A stretch of 54,599 bases of DNA from Triparma columacea (lineage: Eukaryota > Sar > Bolidophyceae > Parmales > Triparmaceae): positions 1 through 54,599 of the forward strand of contig BRYA01000213.1 in NCBI GenBank assembly GCA_030267965.1, written 5' to 3'. The first letter of the stretch is position 1, and each line of letters starts with the position of its first letter. Made by a program: the position numbers and the translations under genes. This document shows, piece by piece, positions 32,508 through 43,147 of this stretch. The notes beneath the pieces were generated by a model. That model ran no database searches. It was given only the letters and a program-made list of their open reading frames with translations, and was not told the origin of the DNA.

Positions 32508-34195
32508 TTAGTTTTTTTTATTTACTCGAGGACCCAGCAGGCGTGTTATATCGTTGAGCTTCTGCTCCAGCCTCATGATTTTGAGATTCTGCTCATCTAC
32601 GATATCTCGTAATTCATTTACTTCTTGGTTTCCCCCCTCAACATCCTCCCCACTTCCCCCCCCCTCTTCTCCCTCTTCATCTTCCTTGAGGTACTTCTTC
32701 TTCTTCATGAGCCGTCTCAAAAAACAGTACAAGCATAAAAACTAAGGAGAGCGAAAAGCGAGGAAGCAAAGGAAGGGTCATCAATATGAATTAGAAACTG
32801 CGACGAACGTTGGGAGCAGTCTACCTCTTCGTGGCTCACCTGAAAGACGATCGTCATCATAAAAAATCCTCCGAGGAAGAAAACGCCCTCGGCGAACAAC
32901 TTGCCTTTCAAACTTCCCAAACCCAAGCTGATGAAACCTTGAACGATCGAGCATAGCAAAATTGCGCATTCAAGCTTACTGAATTTAAACTCAACCACGT
33001 CTTTAGCTGTTGTTTTCGATATTCTCATGAAAATTTCACCGACGATTAGACACAGCAAGAACGCTGCGCCTTGGAACAAGGCTACGGTGGCTTCTTGGTA
33101 GCCGTCAGTGGACAGCTCTTCCGCTTTGAATCTTCGGAAATCATGGTAAGTCAAATATTGAGTAACGGTCGTAGGGAGAGGGTTCTCCGAGATTTCAGAG
33201 GCCCATTCGACGGCTTCTTCATAGGTCAAGTGAGTGGTTGGAGTCTTGAAGAGAGGAAGCTCGACAATGTCGACTTTCATGTGGCCGAGAACGTGGTTGC
33301 CGTCGAGGACGGGTGTGTCGTCGGCTGCAAGACTTCCAAAGCATTTGTACTCAGTGTTGCCCACTCCGTACGAGCCTTCGGTGTAATTGCAGAGGGGGGT
33401 GTATTCGGCGTACTCGTTGTTGTAGAAGAGGACCTCCACGTAGCCGGACATCTGATAAACTGCGAAATAATACACCACAGGAGCTGCAGACGCGAGGTGC
33501 GTCAGCATTTGCATGGAGTTTTCGATCGTCTTTGTTCCGTAGTCTCTTTGCATACAGCGCTGGGACAATTTCAAAATGTTATATAAGGGCGTGGAAACAA
33601 ATATGGAACCCATTGCAATCACAGACACGATGGTTCTATATCCCTCGAATGTCCTGAAAGACCATGGCGAGAACATGTTACTCGTGGCGAGCCCCCATGG
33701 CAGCGCATAGCAAGCCACCCGAAGAGGCCAGACGATTTCCGAATGCAAAGTGGTGGCCCAAACTAGGATAATGATAAATACATACATGAGCATGAACTGT
33801 GCACTTGACTGATTGCTGTTTTGATAGCGAGCACAAACACAGCTTACGCTGATGATGAATAACATTGCATACACCAAGCACCAAGCGAACTTCCTCATGG
33901 TCGCGAGGCTGATCTCAGACAAGTTTCCTGATGGCATGTTGATACTCATGTCTCCGCCCAACGCCGACATTGTCGCAGTGCCGGCAGCGGGCGTCTGGAG
34001 GCCGTCTGGATTTATGTTGGGGCTAGGCATCTGATCAAATGAAAAGGCATGATTGTTTTCGGAAGCTTTGGCATGGTTATTGTTTTTGGAAGCTTTAAGG
34101 CGCATCCGAGACGTAGGGGTAAGAGGCGTAAACTCGGACTCGTCATCATCCGCCGAGGGGGAGATTTGGGGTCGACCCTTAGCAGCGCTGAACAT
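32508..34195 (-). CDS. Multi-pass membrane protein with a coiled-coil tail, unknown
   Basis: Two exons (34195-32840, 32741-32508; donor GTGAG, acceptor TTAG, phase 0) code for 529 residues. I do not recognise the family. After about 95 polar residues (Ser, Pro, Asn) there are seven to eight hydrophobic segments: roughly residues 100-120, 130-150, 158-175, 185-205, 225-245, 385-405, 415-435 and a last one spanning the splice (~440-460). A soluble loop of about 130 residues with several Cys and Tyr lies between segments five and six. The tail has an Arg/Lys cluster, an acidic Glu/Gly stretch and a leucine-rich coiled coil. It is divergent from the next gene, also a membrane protein, over 152 bases. 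Confidence 0.7.
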
Positions 34196-34347
34196 CAGAG
34201 AGCAGTTGATACTAATTTGTGGTCTGTGGTTCTTCAGTCCGAATGTCCGAATGTATGTCCGAATGTCCGAATTCAGCAGATTCTGCTAGTAAACTTAACG
34301 ATCCCTGTTTGCACTTAGCTTCTCTTGTCGTTGTTTTGGGCACCCCC
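34196..34347. promoter_or_regulatory. Shared promoter with four GTCCGAAT repeats
   Basis: The two membrane-protein genes start on either side of this 152-base spacer. It contains four copies of GTCCGAAT at 34237-34244, 34245-34252, 34257-34264 and 34265-34272, all in the same direction. A related GTCCGAAGTCCGAATC occurs near 37614-37629, upstream of RPN8. The repeats may be a transcription-factor site; this is inference. Confidence 0.5.
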
Positions 34348-36425
34348 ATGAGTGTCGTACCCGCGGCCGATATTCCTCTTGTCGATGCACAAATGTCCCA
34401 TGAAAGTGTTGCAAGCTCCAGTTCGCCAACTGCACCTCAAACGCCTTCGAGGTCATCTCTTGGAACTGAGACTGATGCTGGATCCACAGCTCAAAATAAC
34501 TACCTTTTCGACCTCTCCCGTGCTTTGAATAATCTAATTCAGCGATACGCAGACCGCGCAGTTGTGGCTGACATTCCAGGGCTCCAGGACAATGGTGGGG
34601 AAGTTTATCATGAATCTGTAGCAACAATTATCGTAAGGAAGGTGGAGAAGAGGGTGGATGAAGAGAGGAGGAGGGTGGAATTTCGCGAAAATAGAAAAAA
34701 ACGGAGAACGGCAGCCGTGCAGATGGAGATTGATCAACAACTGGTAGGAAGGATGAACAGTTCGACTGGGTTTCGGGTTGGTGAGAACGGCGATATAGAC
34801 GTGCGCGACACGTTCGTGGATAGGCTTGGCTTCCCTGAGGAGGGGTTCCTGGATTTCGCGCTATCCGTGAGACGTGCTCTGTGGATTACGAGCGTGTGCA
34901 TGAGCAAGATGCTGCTTGTTACGAGCATTTATGCTGCTGCTCTTTGGGGTGTTGCATCTTTTGCTGCATCACTCTTCGAGGGGGTTACTGTAGACGATGC
35001 AGCTGTGGCACAATTTGGGATTCCATTTTCAAACTTGACGCACACACAAGCCGAACTTTTCGACGATGGATTAGTCGAGGATCGGTTTGAGCGAGGGTGA
35101 GTTAATCATTCGCATCAATCTATTATCTCCTTCTCCTTTCTTACTGTTACTCTGTTACTCATAGGTCAAAGGTTTTGCTCGGCATTGCCTTTTCAATGTT
35201 TTTTGGCCAACTTTACGCGGTAAGTATCTTCATCGGCATGCCATCCACCTTTGGATTTCTCCTTTCTATTCCCTATATAGTTGGCTATTCTGCCGTAATT
35301 TTCGCGTTTGACGTTTTGGGTGTTGGATTATTTCCGCCTTCTTTATTCGCCGTACTCTCTGCAGTTAGCGGAACCGGCGGCCTAATTTGTTTGATTTTTA
35401 ACTTCAGTGAGACACACGACGAAAGAAATGGCCAGCATACCCTTGCTGCCTTGATGGCAGTAGAAAGACTGTTAGGCGGGCAAGAAGTGGCAACAACTCA
35501 GCAACGCGAGAAAAAAAAGATCTCACGAAAGGAAAAGCTTTTCATCTCTATCAAATTGGCAGCGCCGATGTTGTTCACAGCCTTAATCCTACTATTTCTC
35601 ATCATCGGAATATTCACAGCTTATCGAGCTGTTGACCACATCGCACTCAAAGTTTTGGTGGCATTATTTGCACAGTTGATTAAAGTTGCGGGCAATAAAG
35701 TCATCGTGTGGCTTTGCACAATGGTAGCAGACGATTGTGACCCTTTCATCAATGAAGCAAACCTCTTCGTTTATGAGTACGCTACTGCTCTCCTCTGTAG
35801 ATTCCTTCAGATCTCATTGCCTGATCAGAACATTGCGATAGGAGTAAGTCTACTCGCAGCGCTCCTGGAGATGGGGTGCCGAAACTTCTATTTCCTGCTG
35901 TACGTCAAGGCGGCCCTAAAGAGCAGTGCAACGTTTAACAAGGAGGAGTGGCGCAAGTTTGCCATCAGAGGAAAGATGCGGGTAGCGGACGCGTCGAACG
36001 ATATGATTGTCGAATATTTGTCAACGATAGCTGCTGCGCTATCACTATATTATTTCGGACCCACGGGGGCTTTCTTGTTTGCTGCTGACGAAAGCGTGTC
36101 AACAAACACGATTGTAACTATCGTCGGATTTCAGCTCATACCAGAACTGGTCCTCGACTTTTACTGGTAAGTTGTATTACAGTAGGGCACCTCGTCACTC
36201 CTCTCATTTTTCGTGCGCTTCACTCGGTGCAGCACATTCATTGAAGTCTTCGGCGGCTTGAGTAAAATACACATCGCCCAGTGGAGTTTCAGAGCTGGAA
36301 AACGTATAAATCACCGCAACAGATTTTATCGTTGGGGGGACTTCCCCAAATGGTTTGTATTGAAGCTTTTTAATGCGGTGCTATTTCTTGCGCTGTGTGT
36401 CGTAGTGTGTTTGAAGCATAAGTAA
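34348..36425 (+). CDS. Large multi-pass membrane protein, unknown
   Basis: Three exons (34348-35096, 35165-36166, 36233-36425; both introns phase 2, donors GTGAG and GTAAG) give 647 residues. I see no known domain. The first ~170 residues are soluble, with a Glu/Arg/Lys-rich helix (Val-Glu-Lys-Arg-Val-Asp-Glu-Glu-Arg-Arg). Then come about ten hydrophobic segments, in two blocks separated by a charged Lys/Arg loop near residue 370. A last segment, Leu-Phe-Leu-Ala-Leu-Cys-Val-Val-Val-Cys, is right at the C-terminus before Leu-Lys-His-Lys. The ATG at 34348 was chosen because coding character starts there; earlier in-frame ATGs fall in the promoter repeats. It could be a transporter or channel, but nothing proves that. 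Confidence 0.7.
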
Positions 36426-36566
36426 AGTGGAGATATATATATAAATATTTTTTAATTAAAGGAAGTCTTCTTTTTGACAGAGGATCCAATCTGGTTCGAA
36501 TTTTGAGGGAGTGAAATGGAACCTTGCAATCTATTTACTGGACAAATTCGATAAATACAAGAGTTC

Positions 36567-37421
36567 ATGTCGTATGTGCCGGTACCTTCTGATGAACTGA
36601 GGTCGCATATCGACAAATTTGCGCCTAATACCTCCTCAATAGATGAATTCAAGGCTGAAGAATTTCCATCTGCGGACCCTGGTATCCTTGCTGAGTTTCA
36701 AGGAGGGAACAAGAGTACATCGACAGCGGGTGGTGTCGAAGGAATGAGTAGAGAATATGTTGTTAAAGAGGATGACGTGGTACGCCATGATTTGCTTGTT
36801 TGCCAACCATGTGATGAAGATGAGAATGTGGAGGTTGTTGCTGAAGGGAAGACCAACAGCAGGAGCAAGAAGCGAAAGAGAGGAATGACGAAGGGATACT
36901 CCGATGATGACGTCGATGATAATGACGAGAACGTTGACTCTTGGAATGGTGATGGTAATGTTTTGACCTGGCACCTCTGTCAGGACTGTGACTACAAAAC
37001 GAAGCTGAAAGGTAATCTCAAGAGGCATCGCGCAGATATACACAATAAAAACGTGACCTGGCACAAATGTTCGGACTGCGACTACAAAACGAAGCAAATA
37101 AGTTCTCTCAAGAAGCATCGCGCAGCTATTCACAACGAAAACGTGACCTGGCACAAGTGTGAGGACTGTGACTACAAAGCGAAGCACAGAAGCACTCTCA
37201 AGAGGCATCGCGCAGATATCCACAATGAAAACGTGATCTGGCACCTCTGTGAGGACTGCGACTACAAAACGAAGCGAAAAAACGATCTCAAGAAGCACCA
37301 CGCAGCTATACACAATAAAAACGTGACCTGGTACCAATGTAAGGACTGTGACTACAAAGCGAAGCAAAAAGGCGCTCTCAAGACGCATCGCGCAAGGATC
37401 CACAAACGAAAAAAACCATGA
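36567..37421 (+). CDS. C2H2 zinc-finger protein with five near-identical fingers
   Basis: A 284-residue single-exon protein. Residues 1-130 are acidic, with a nuclear-localisation-like Lys-Lys-Arg-Lys-Arg near 105. From about residue 133 there are five fingers of the form Cys-x2-Cys-x12-His-x4-His. Each is a 26-residue (78-base) unit sharing a Cys-Asp-Tyr-Lys-x-Lys core and joined by an Ile-His-Asn-x-Asn-Val-Thr-Trp linker. This linker differs from the classical Thr-Gly-Glu-Lys-Pro type. Such arrays usually bind DNA or RNA; no target can be inferred. The frame ends at 37421 after Arg-Lys-Lys-Pro. A decayed sixth finger follows (separate entry). Confidence 0.88.
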   Translation: MSYVPVPSDELRSHIDKFAPNTSSIDEFKAEEFPSADPGILAEFQGGNKSTSTAGGVEGMSREYVVKEDDVVRHDLLVCQPCDEDENVEVVAEGKTNSRSKKRKRGMTKGYSDDDVDDNDENVDSWNGDGNVLTWHLCQDCDYKTKLKGNLKRHRADIHNKNVTWHKCSDCDYKTKQISSLKKHRAAIHNENVTWHKCEDCDYKAKHRSTLKRHRADIHNENVIWHLCEDCDYKTKRKNDLKKHHAAIHNKNVTWYQCKDCDYKAKQKGALKTHRARIHKRKKP

Positions 37422-37495
37422 CCTTGGCACCACTGTGAGGAAACTGAGACTAACAAAACGAAAGAAGAAAAAGCCGAACCAAAACGTTATGGCGC
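37422..37495 (+). pseudogene. Decayed sixth zinc-finger unit
   Basis: Just after the stop, another frame reads Trp-His-His-Cys-Glu-Glu, which mirrors the Trp-His-x-Cys-Glu-Asp start of the other fingers. Lys/Thr-rich sequence follows, with a further His-x-x-Cys and an Ile-His later. A small indel near 37405-37420 (an A run) has shifted it out of frame. The array therefore seems once to have been longer. Confidence 0.55.
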
Positions 37496-37687
37496 CTCAA
37501 TGGACATGGCACATCAATGCACTAAAATACATTTTGTTTTCCTTGTAAAATTAAAAATATGCGGATTAATGCACGCGAATCAACCAACACCTATATCGTC
37601 GCCCTTTCGCTCGTCCGAAGTCCGAATCTTGTCCAAATAATTTTTCCGATGGGCCCAGAACCAGAATGCCCCAAATCTCTTCTTATC

Positions 37688-39495
37688 ATGGAGGCAGCTG
37701 TACCAGCCTCAACGGGCCCTCAGTCTGTAGTAGTACACCCTCTAGTCCTTCTATCTGCCGTAAGTACCATAAACAACAGCTATTAGTTGATAAAGACGAC
37801 GTGATAAGCCTCAACTTTAAAACCACTCTCTGAATCCCCCCGATACTTATGTCAACTATTTACACCATTAATACGTTATATTTGGATAAAGATCGGGTTT
37901 TGAGAATGATAGCATCAATGTACACCACTTACACAAGTTAAATTGCACAAATACGCCAAATAACGCAATTTACCACTTGCCCTCGAGAGTTCCAAAGACT
38001 CTCCCCTCTCAAATGCCCCCCATACACGCTCTCCCTTCACTTCTTTCCTTCATTTCGTTCGAAAACTTATTCTTACGCCCCTTCGAACGTTCCTTTCAAC
38101 AACCATTCCAACCATCACCAACAATCACCAACCAAACTCTCCCTGTTCCCCACTAACCCCCCCCCCCCTCCCTACTCCTCTCCGCTTCTCCTCCTCAGGT
38201 CGATCACTACAACCGAGTAGCCAAAGACACGAAGAAGCGCGTCGTCGGTGTCCTCCTCGGTGCCAGCCACAGGGGAAAGGTGGACGTTACCAACTCCTTC
38301 GCAGTGCCATTCGAGGAGGACAGCAAGAACAAGGACGTTTGGTTCTTGGACCATAATTACCTAGAGAACATGGTGAGATTGGTGGGGGGGGGGGGAGAAT
38401 GGGGGAGGAGAGGGGGGGCTTCCGTTTCAAACCCACGGTGCATTTTGGTTGTGATATGTGACATGCATTTTGGAGACATCCGCATGATTCACATTTGAGC
38501 AAGGCTTAAATGGCTGGCAAAGAACAATTCCGAGGAGCAAAACAACAAAACGCTTCTCCCTCCACCCCGCACTCCCGAACCCATCCTCACCCCCCCTTCC
38601 CCCCCCCTTCTCCCCCCCTTCTCCCCAGTTCAACATGTTCCGAAAGGTCGCAGCCAAGGAGCGCATCGTCGGTTTCTACTCTTCCGGCCCCAAGATCCGC
38701 GGCAACGACCTCGCCATCGAGTCCCTAATGCGTAAGTTCTGCCCCTCCCCCGTGTTTGTCATAATCGACGTCCGGCCCAACCAGCAGGAGATCCCCACGA
38801 CCGCCTACAAGGCTGTGGAGGAGGTCGAGGGGGACGGCAAGGAGATCCAAAGGACGTTCCAGCACCTCCCGAGCAGCATCGAGGCGATGGAGGCGGAGGA
38901 GGTGGGGGTGGAACACCTGCTGAGGGACATCAACGACCCGACAACCAGCACCATCGCCAACCAGGTTAAGAGCAAGATCTTGGCGCTTGGAAGCTTGAGC
39001 GAAAAGGTAAGATCAGGGGGAAAAGGGGGAAGGAGAGGGGAGGGGCAGTAAAGCTCGTTCTGGCAAAGAGATATGCGACAAGTATGAAGTCCGTATGATT
39101 ATATATCCATACCCCACCACGCAACCCCATCCACCTTACACTTGTCTCTCGGCCCCTCTCACGGCCACCTCTCAACGCAGCTCAAGGACATGCAGAAGTA
39201 CCTCCAGGCTGTCCTGGACGGCAGCAAGTCCCCCAACCATCAGATCCTGTACAACATGCAGGCCATGTTCAACCTCCTCCCCAACCTCAACGTCCCCGCC
39301 CTAGCCTCGGCCCTGGTGGTGAAGTCCAACGACATGCACCTGGTGGTGTACCTGGCCAGCCTTTGCAGGAGCGTCATCGCGCTCCACAACCTCGTCACCA
39401 ACAGGATCCAGCACCAGGAGGGGGGGAAGGAGGAGGAGGAGGAGAAAAAGGAGGAGGGGAAGGAAGAGAAGAAGGAAGAGGTCAAGGCTAACTAA
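37688..39495 (+). CDS. RPN8: 26S proteasome regulatory subunit RPN8 (PSMD7), MPN- domain
   Basis: Four exons (37688-37759, 38199-38372, 38629-39006, 39181-39495; all phase 0) give 312 residues. RPN8 pairs with the deubiquitinase RPN11 in the proteasome lid. Matches are [10 protein letters not shown] at the start, [16 protein letters not shown] and Asn-Asp-Leu-Ala-Ile. As expected for RPN8, the His-x-His metal motif of active JAMM enzymes is missing. The C-terminal helices carry Gln-Lys-Tyr-Leu and Leu-Pro-Asn-Leu, then a Lys/Glu tail. An in-frame ATG at 37649 would add 13 residues. Intron 1 is long (439 bases). Intron 2 holds a copy of the interspersed repeat described below. Confidence 0.93.
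38429..38551 (+). repeat. Diverged copy of the intron repeat inside RPN8 intron 2
   Basis: Within the 256-base intron 38373-38628, about 120 bases align with the repeats at 50856-51607. Shared blocks are ACCCAC, TGATATGTGACATGCATTTTGGAGACA versus its TGATATGCGACGTGCATTTCGGAGACA relative, a TTAAATGGCTGGCAAA block and a GAGGAGCAAAACAACA end. The copy lies in the same orientation as the gene. It is older than the other three, judging by its mismatches. Confidence 0.75.
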
Positions 39496-39612
39496 GACCC
39501 AAACAACGTGAAAGACAAAGGGCCAAACCAAACACAGCAGGCCTTGGCGTATGTAAACTAATAGCAGCAAGCAATCATAATATCAACCCTCCCTCCCAAT
39601 TTAATTAGCACC

Positions 39613-41923
39613 CTAGCTGAGACCATCTCCCCCCCCGACAATCCCCTTAGCCTTCCCAACCATCCTCTTAATCCTCCCCTCTTTCCCCTTAACAAAGTCC
39701 TCGCTATTCCCTCCCCCCATCCTCGCGGCATCCTCCAGCATTTCCCCATCCTCTTCCTTAAGTCCTAGTGCCTTATAAACGTTCTTCATGTACCCCGCGT
39801 CAGCGGCCATCTGTGAGACTCCCAATACGCTCATCCTGCCTACGCCCTCCATCGAGTTTACCCAAGCTGATAGAACGGCTGTGCCTGACCTTTCAGCTAT
39901 CTCTTGTGCTAACATAACGACACCTTCACCTCCATCTCCTCCAGGGGCAACTAGGTCTGTGGTTACCTCCTCCATTCGTCCTACTGTCTTTATTAGCCAC
40001 TCTCCGCACCTGGTAACAGGGCCGCTAGGGGCGGGGCTGTACTCGACTGTAGGAATATGCAAACATTGGGAGATGAGCAGCGAAGGGACGAGGGGGGAGC
40101 GTGTGAGGGTTAAGGACGTGTGTGTGGGGAGGGCGAGGTCAGATATGGAGACGATATTTTAAGCCCACGAGAGGAGACCTTCCTATAGCCAACCCCCCGC
40201 TCTCCCGCTCCAGCTCCAGGTCCCTCCTCCCTCTTGACTCACCTTCTCCCTCCTCCTTCCATTTGTCACCCTCCCCCAATTCCTCCAATTCCTTCTTTAA
40301 AGTCATCGTAGCGTTCTCCACAACCTTCCCCTTTGCGTGTTCCACGACATTTCCCCATTCGTGTCCGAAGTGTATCCCCCCCCTTGATATCTTGTCAAGG
40401 AATATAACAGCGTCCTCGATCTCCGTTCCCTCCTTCCCAAGTTCCGCGTCGACGATAACCTTGCAGATTTCCACACCCTCTCCAACCCATTCCCCTCCAG
40501 CTCCCTCCCCCCCTAGAGATCGTCCCTTACGACGTCCGACGTACCCGTTAACCTCCTCAAGTAGTTTCCCCATTATCTCCAACTCCTCCTTAGCCCTTTC
40601 CTTCCACCCTATAACCCTGTTCTTCCACTCACGTTCTTCGACGAGCTCCATAATCTCTTCCGTACCGACCCAGAGTTTGAGGAGAGATTCGTCACCTGAC
40701 ATCATGCGTTTAGCCTCCTCCATATCCTGCGTTTCCAACAAAAATCGAAACAGTGTTAGTGTTTGTCTTATCCCCCCCCCGTTCATTCTCTCCCCCTCCC
40801 CGCTTTCATTATTGCTTACCTCAATAGTGTTCCCATTCCCTTTAAGTACCCCAATCCAGTTCCCCTTAATCCCTTCCACAATAATCCCCTTAATCTCCTT
40901 CACCACAATTTCAATCCCCTCCCCCCATACCTCTCCATCCCTATTTTTAACTTCTTCTTCGATTTTTAAAACACCCTTCAAAAGTCTATCACACCTTACG
41001 ATAATACCCTCCTCATCTCTCCCACTGAACCACTCTCTAATAACATCTTTACCGACAGTTTTACAGTACTCCATACGGACTTCATCCCAACCCTTAGGTC
41101 CTATCATTTCACCCGCTGATAAGCATAGTTTAATACGTGTACCTGACCCTACTTTCAAGGCGGTTGTTAACTCGGGTTTTAACATTGATAAAGCTGCTGT
41201 GGTTAACTTTGTTAACTTGGATGATAGGGTTGGGTGGGAGGGGAGGTTGGAAAGGTGAGAGAGAGAGGTTTGGAGGGTTTGAAGACCCTTGAATGCTGGA
41301 GATTTAGGGAGAGCGAGCGAAGTGATAAAGTGTAAGGTTTTGGTTTGGGTTTTTTTTTTTTGTGAACGAGGAATGGTTGCTTGACATAGGTTTCCTTAGT
41401 GCTTGTGCTCTACCAGTTCTCCCCCTCTTCACGTCCTCTTAAACTCACCCTCCTCGATATCCCTCCCCGCTATATTCTTTGCGACCATCCTGCTAGTATC
41501 CTCAAATCTTGTAATCCCCTCCATGGTCTTCTCCATAACCTCCAGCTCCTCAAGCCTAGAATGCAGATCCATCAGCCTACTCGTAGCCTCAGGAGCCTCT
41601 GGAAGCTCGTCAACTCCACCCTGAAGGACGGTCTGTGCCTCGGATACCCTAGCGAGTGAGGATGATGCTCTGCTGAGTGACTGTGGTGCCCCTTGGAGTA
41701 CAGATAGGACACGGCGCTGGAGAGTTTGGAGGTGTGTGTGGGTGCGCTGGATCTCTAGGTTTGTCTGGAGGGAGAGGTTCTGGAGAGCGGGCTTTAGGGA
41801 GGTTGAGGGGATGGTGGAAAGGAAGTCATTTAAGTAGCTTGAGGCTGAGAAGGTGGGGGAGGATAAGGAGGATAGGTCTATGTTTGAGGGTGATTGTGTA
41901 GTGGATGGTGTAATGGATGACAT
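39613..41923 (-). CDS. COG7: Conserved oligomeric Golgi complex subunit 7
   Basis: Three exons (41923-41449, 41196-40243, 40046-39613; both introns phase 1, donors GTGAG) give 620 residues. COG7 is a rod-like helical subunit of lobe B of the COG tether, which guides retrograde vesicles in the Golgi. The N-terminus has an Asp-Leu-Ser/Phe/Tyr-Leu-x-Asp-Phe start, then a coiled coil that includes Leu-x-x-Leu-Gln-Arg-Arg. The C-terminal exon matches the family end: a Trp-Leu helix, then Gln-Met-Ala-Ala-Asp-Ala-Gly-Tyr-x-Lys-Asn-Val-Tyr-Lys-Ala-Leu-Gly-Leu. The start ATG has a GCCACC context. The middle exon is charged and Gly/Glu-rich and diverges strongly from animal COG7. If the last splice is not used, the frame stops at 40139. 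The assignment rests mainly on both ends. Confidence 0.72.
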
Positions 41924-42345
41924 GGTGGCGTATAGATGGGGAAGGAGAGTGTTAAATGGGTGAAATGATGAGCAATGAGTCAAGCTCGGGAATGTCCTTG
42001 TGATTAATTTGCTATTAAAGGCTAACAAAGCGTTTTGGAGAGCTTTTTGAGGTCAAAAGAAGTCACTATATATACACTATGACACTTGTAGTGTATTAAA
42101 TATGAATGATGTGGGAAAGGTGCTTTGAAATTTAGGGCCTCAAATTGGCCTCAAAATGGGCCTCAAAATTGGGCCTTCCCGAATCCACAGATCAAGATTT
42201 GGGGTTGGTGCAGATTTGGTTGGACTCCAATATTAGCACCTACACGACACTTCTGCCTAAGTGGAGTAGCCTCAAGGCTTTATTGATCACTTTCACATCG
42301 TAATTTGCCGCTATAAACTTACACTTGGGATAAGTTCGCTCAAAA
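41924..42345. promoter_or_regulatory. Divergent spacer upstream of COG7 and a small basic gene
   Basis: 422 bases without a supported gene. It is AT-rich around 42055-42120 and contains a short TATATATACACTATG stretch near 42067. Three GGGCCTCAAAATT-like repeats lie at 42136-42176 (GGGCCTCAAATTG, GGCCTCAAAATGG, GGGCCTCAAAATTGGGCC). A regulatory role is possible. Confidence 0.45.
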
Positions 42346-42666
42346 ATGGATTCACAATCAGAGGAACGATCGTCACACAAATCATCAAAGACCACAAATG
42401 TGGCAGTAACTACATTGCAAGAGTCGCAGCTCCTAGACAATCTTGCAAGACAAATCGTACAGGGGAAGATCAAGGTGCAATGCACGGGACCGCTGAACGA
42501 GAAGGGGGAGAGTGAGGCGATGGTCAAGAAAAGATCCAAGACAGGGAAGGGAGTGCCGGCGGGAGGAGCTGATGTGGGAGTAGCGGATGTGGGAGTAGCG
42601 GAAGGAGCAGCTGCGTCGGGAAGGAATGGCAAGAAGGGCAAGAATAGTAGGGGTAAGAAGAAGTGA
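42346..42666 (+). CDS. Small basic protein of unknown function
   Basis: 106 residues, single exon, ATG in an AAAAATGG context. The first 30 residues are Ser/Thr-rich. A helix with Leu-Leu-Asp-Asn-Leu-Ala-Arg-Gln-Ile-Val-Gln-Gly-Lys-Ile-Lys follows, then a Gly/Ala/Val stretch with a twofold Asp-Val-Gly-Val-Ala repeat. The end is Gly/Lys-rich (Lys-Lys-Gly-Lys-Asn-Ser-Arg-Gly-Lys-Lys-Lys). The basic tail suggests RNA or ribosome contact. I do not recognise a family. The opposite strand is also open here, but with low-complexity content. Confidence 0.5.
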   Translation: MDSQSEERSSHKSSKTTNVAVTTLQESQLLDNLARQIVQGKIKVQCTGPLNEKGESEAMVKKRSKTGKGVPAGGADVGVADVGVAEGAAASGRNGKKGKNSRGKKK

Positions 42667-43147
42667 ACGAAGCAATACAGCAATGCGGCGGCTATAAGCA
42701 ATTTTTCAGAATTCGATGTACATCAAATTGCTTATTTTTTATTGCGATTAGCGTGAGAATGAACAACTTCATATTTCTCTGAAGAAACTTTATCAAGCAG
42801 GAGCAGAGCCTCAAAATCCGCATCCTCAAAAGTGTCAAAGTGGGCACAAATCAATCAGGTCAGTCTCTCTCCCTCAAACCTTTACTAATCGCACTCTCTG
42901 CTTGTATCTGTGTTCAATACGTTAATATACTACCCTCACTATCAAATTAGCTATCAAATGTAGTCCAAGGGGTGATTTATTGATGGCCCTGCACCTTCAC
43001 CTCTCTCGGCCATCAACACAAAAGTTGCTCAAATAAAACCTTCCCATTTCATCATAAATCATTCATTTCATCGTAAATCACAATCACTAATTATCACTAA
43101 TTACCACACTAACATTCCTCCATCTCCATACCCCAATTTAGTCTAAA
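42667..43147. other. Intergenic upstream of ADE2
   Basis: 481 bases. It is AT-rich with T- and A-rich blocks, for example ATCATAAATCATTCATTTCATCG repeats around 43050-43080. No coding frame of note. It should contain the ADE2 promoter; no specific site is recognisable. Confidence 0.4.

Noticed and set aside
40750..40820. A possible extra intron in COG7 starting GTAAGC near 40820
   Set aside because: No pyrimidine tract or good acceptor lies within reach, and the frame stays open without it.
42240..42701. Minus-strand frame opposite the small basic gene
   Set aside because: Its sequence is low complexity (Pro/Ala/Thr repeats mirroring the plus-strand repeats). The plus-strand frame has a better start context and composition.
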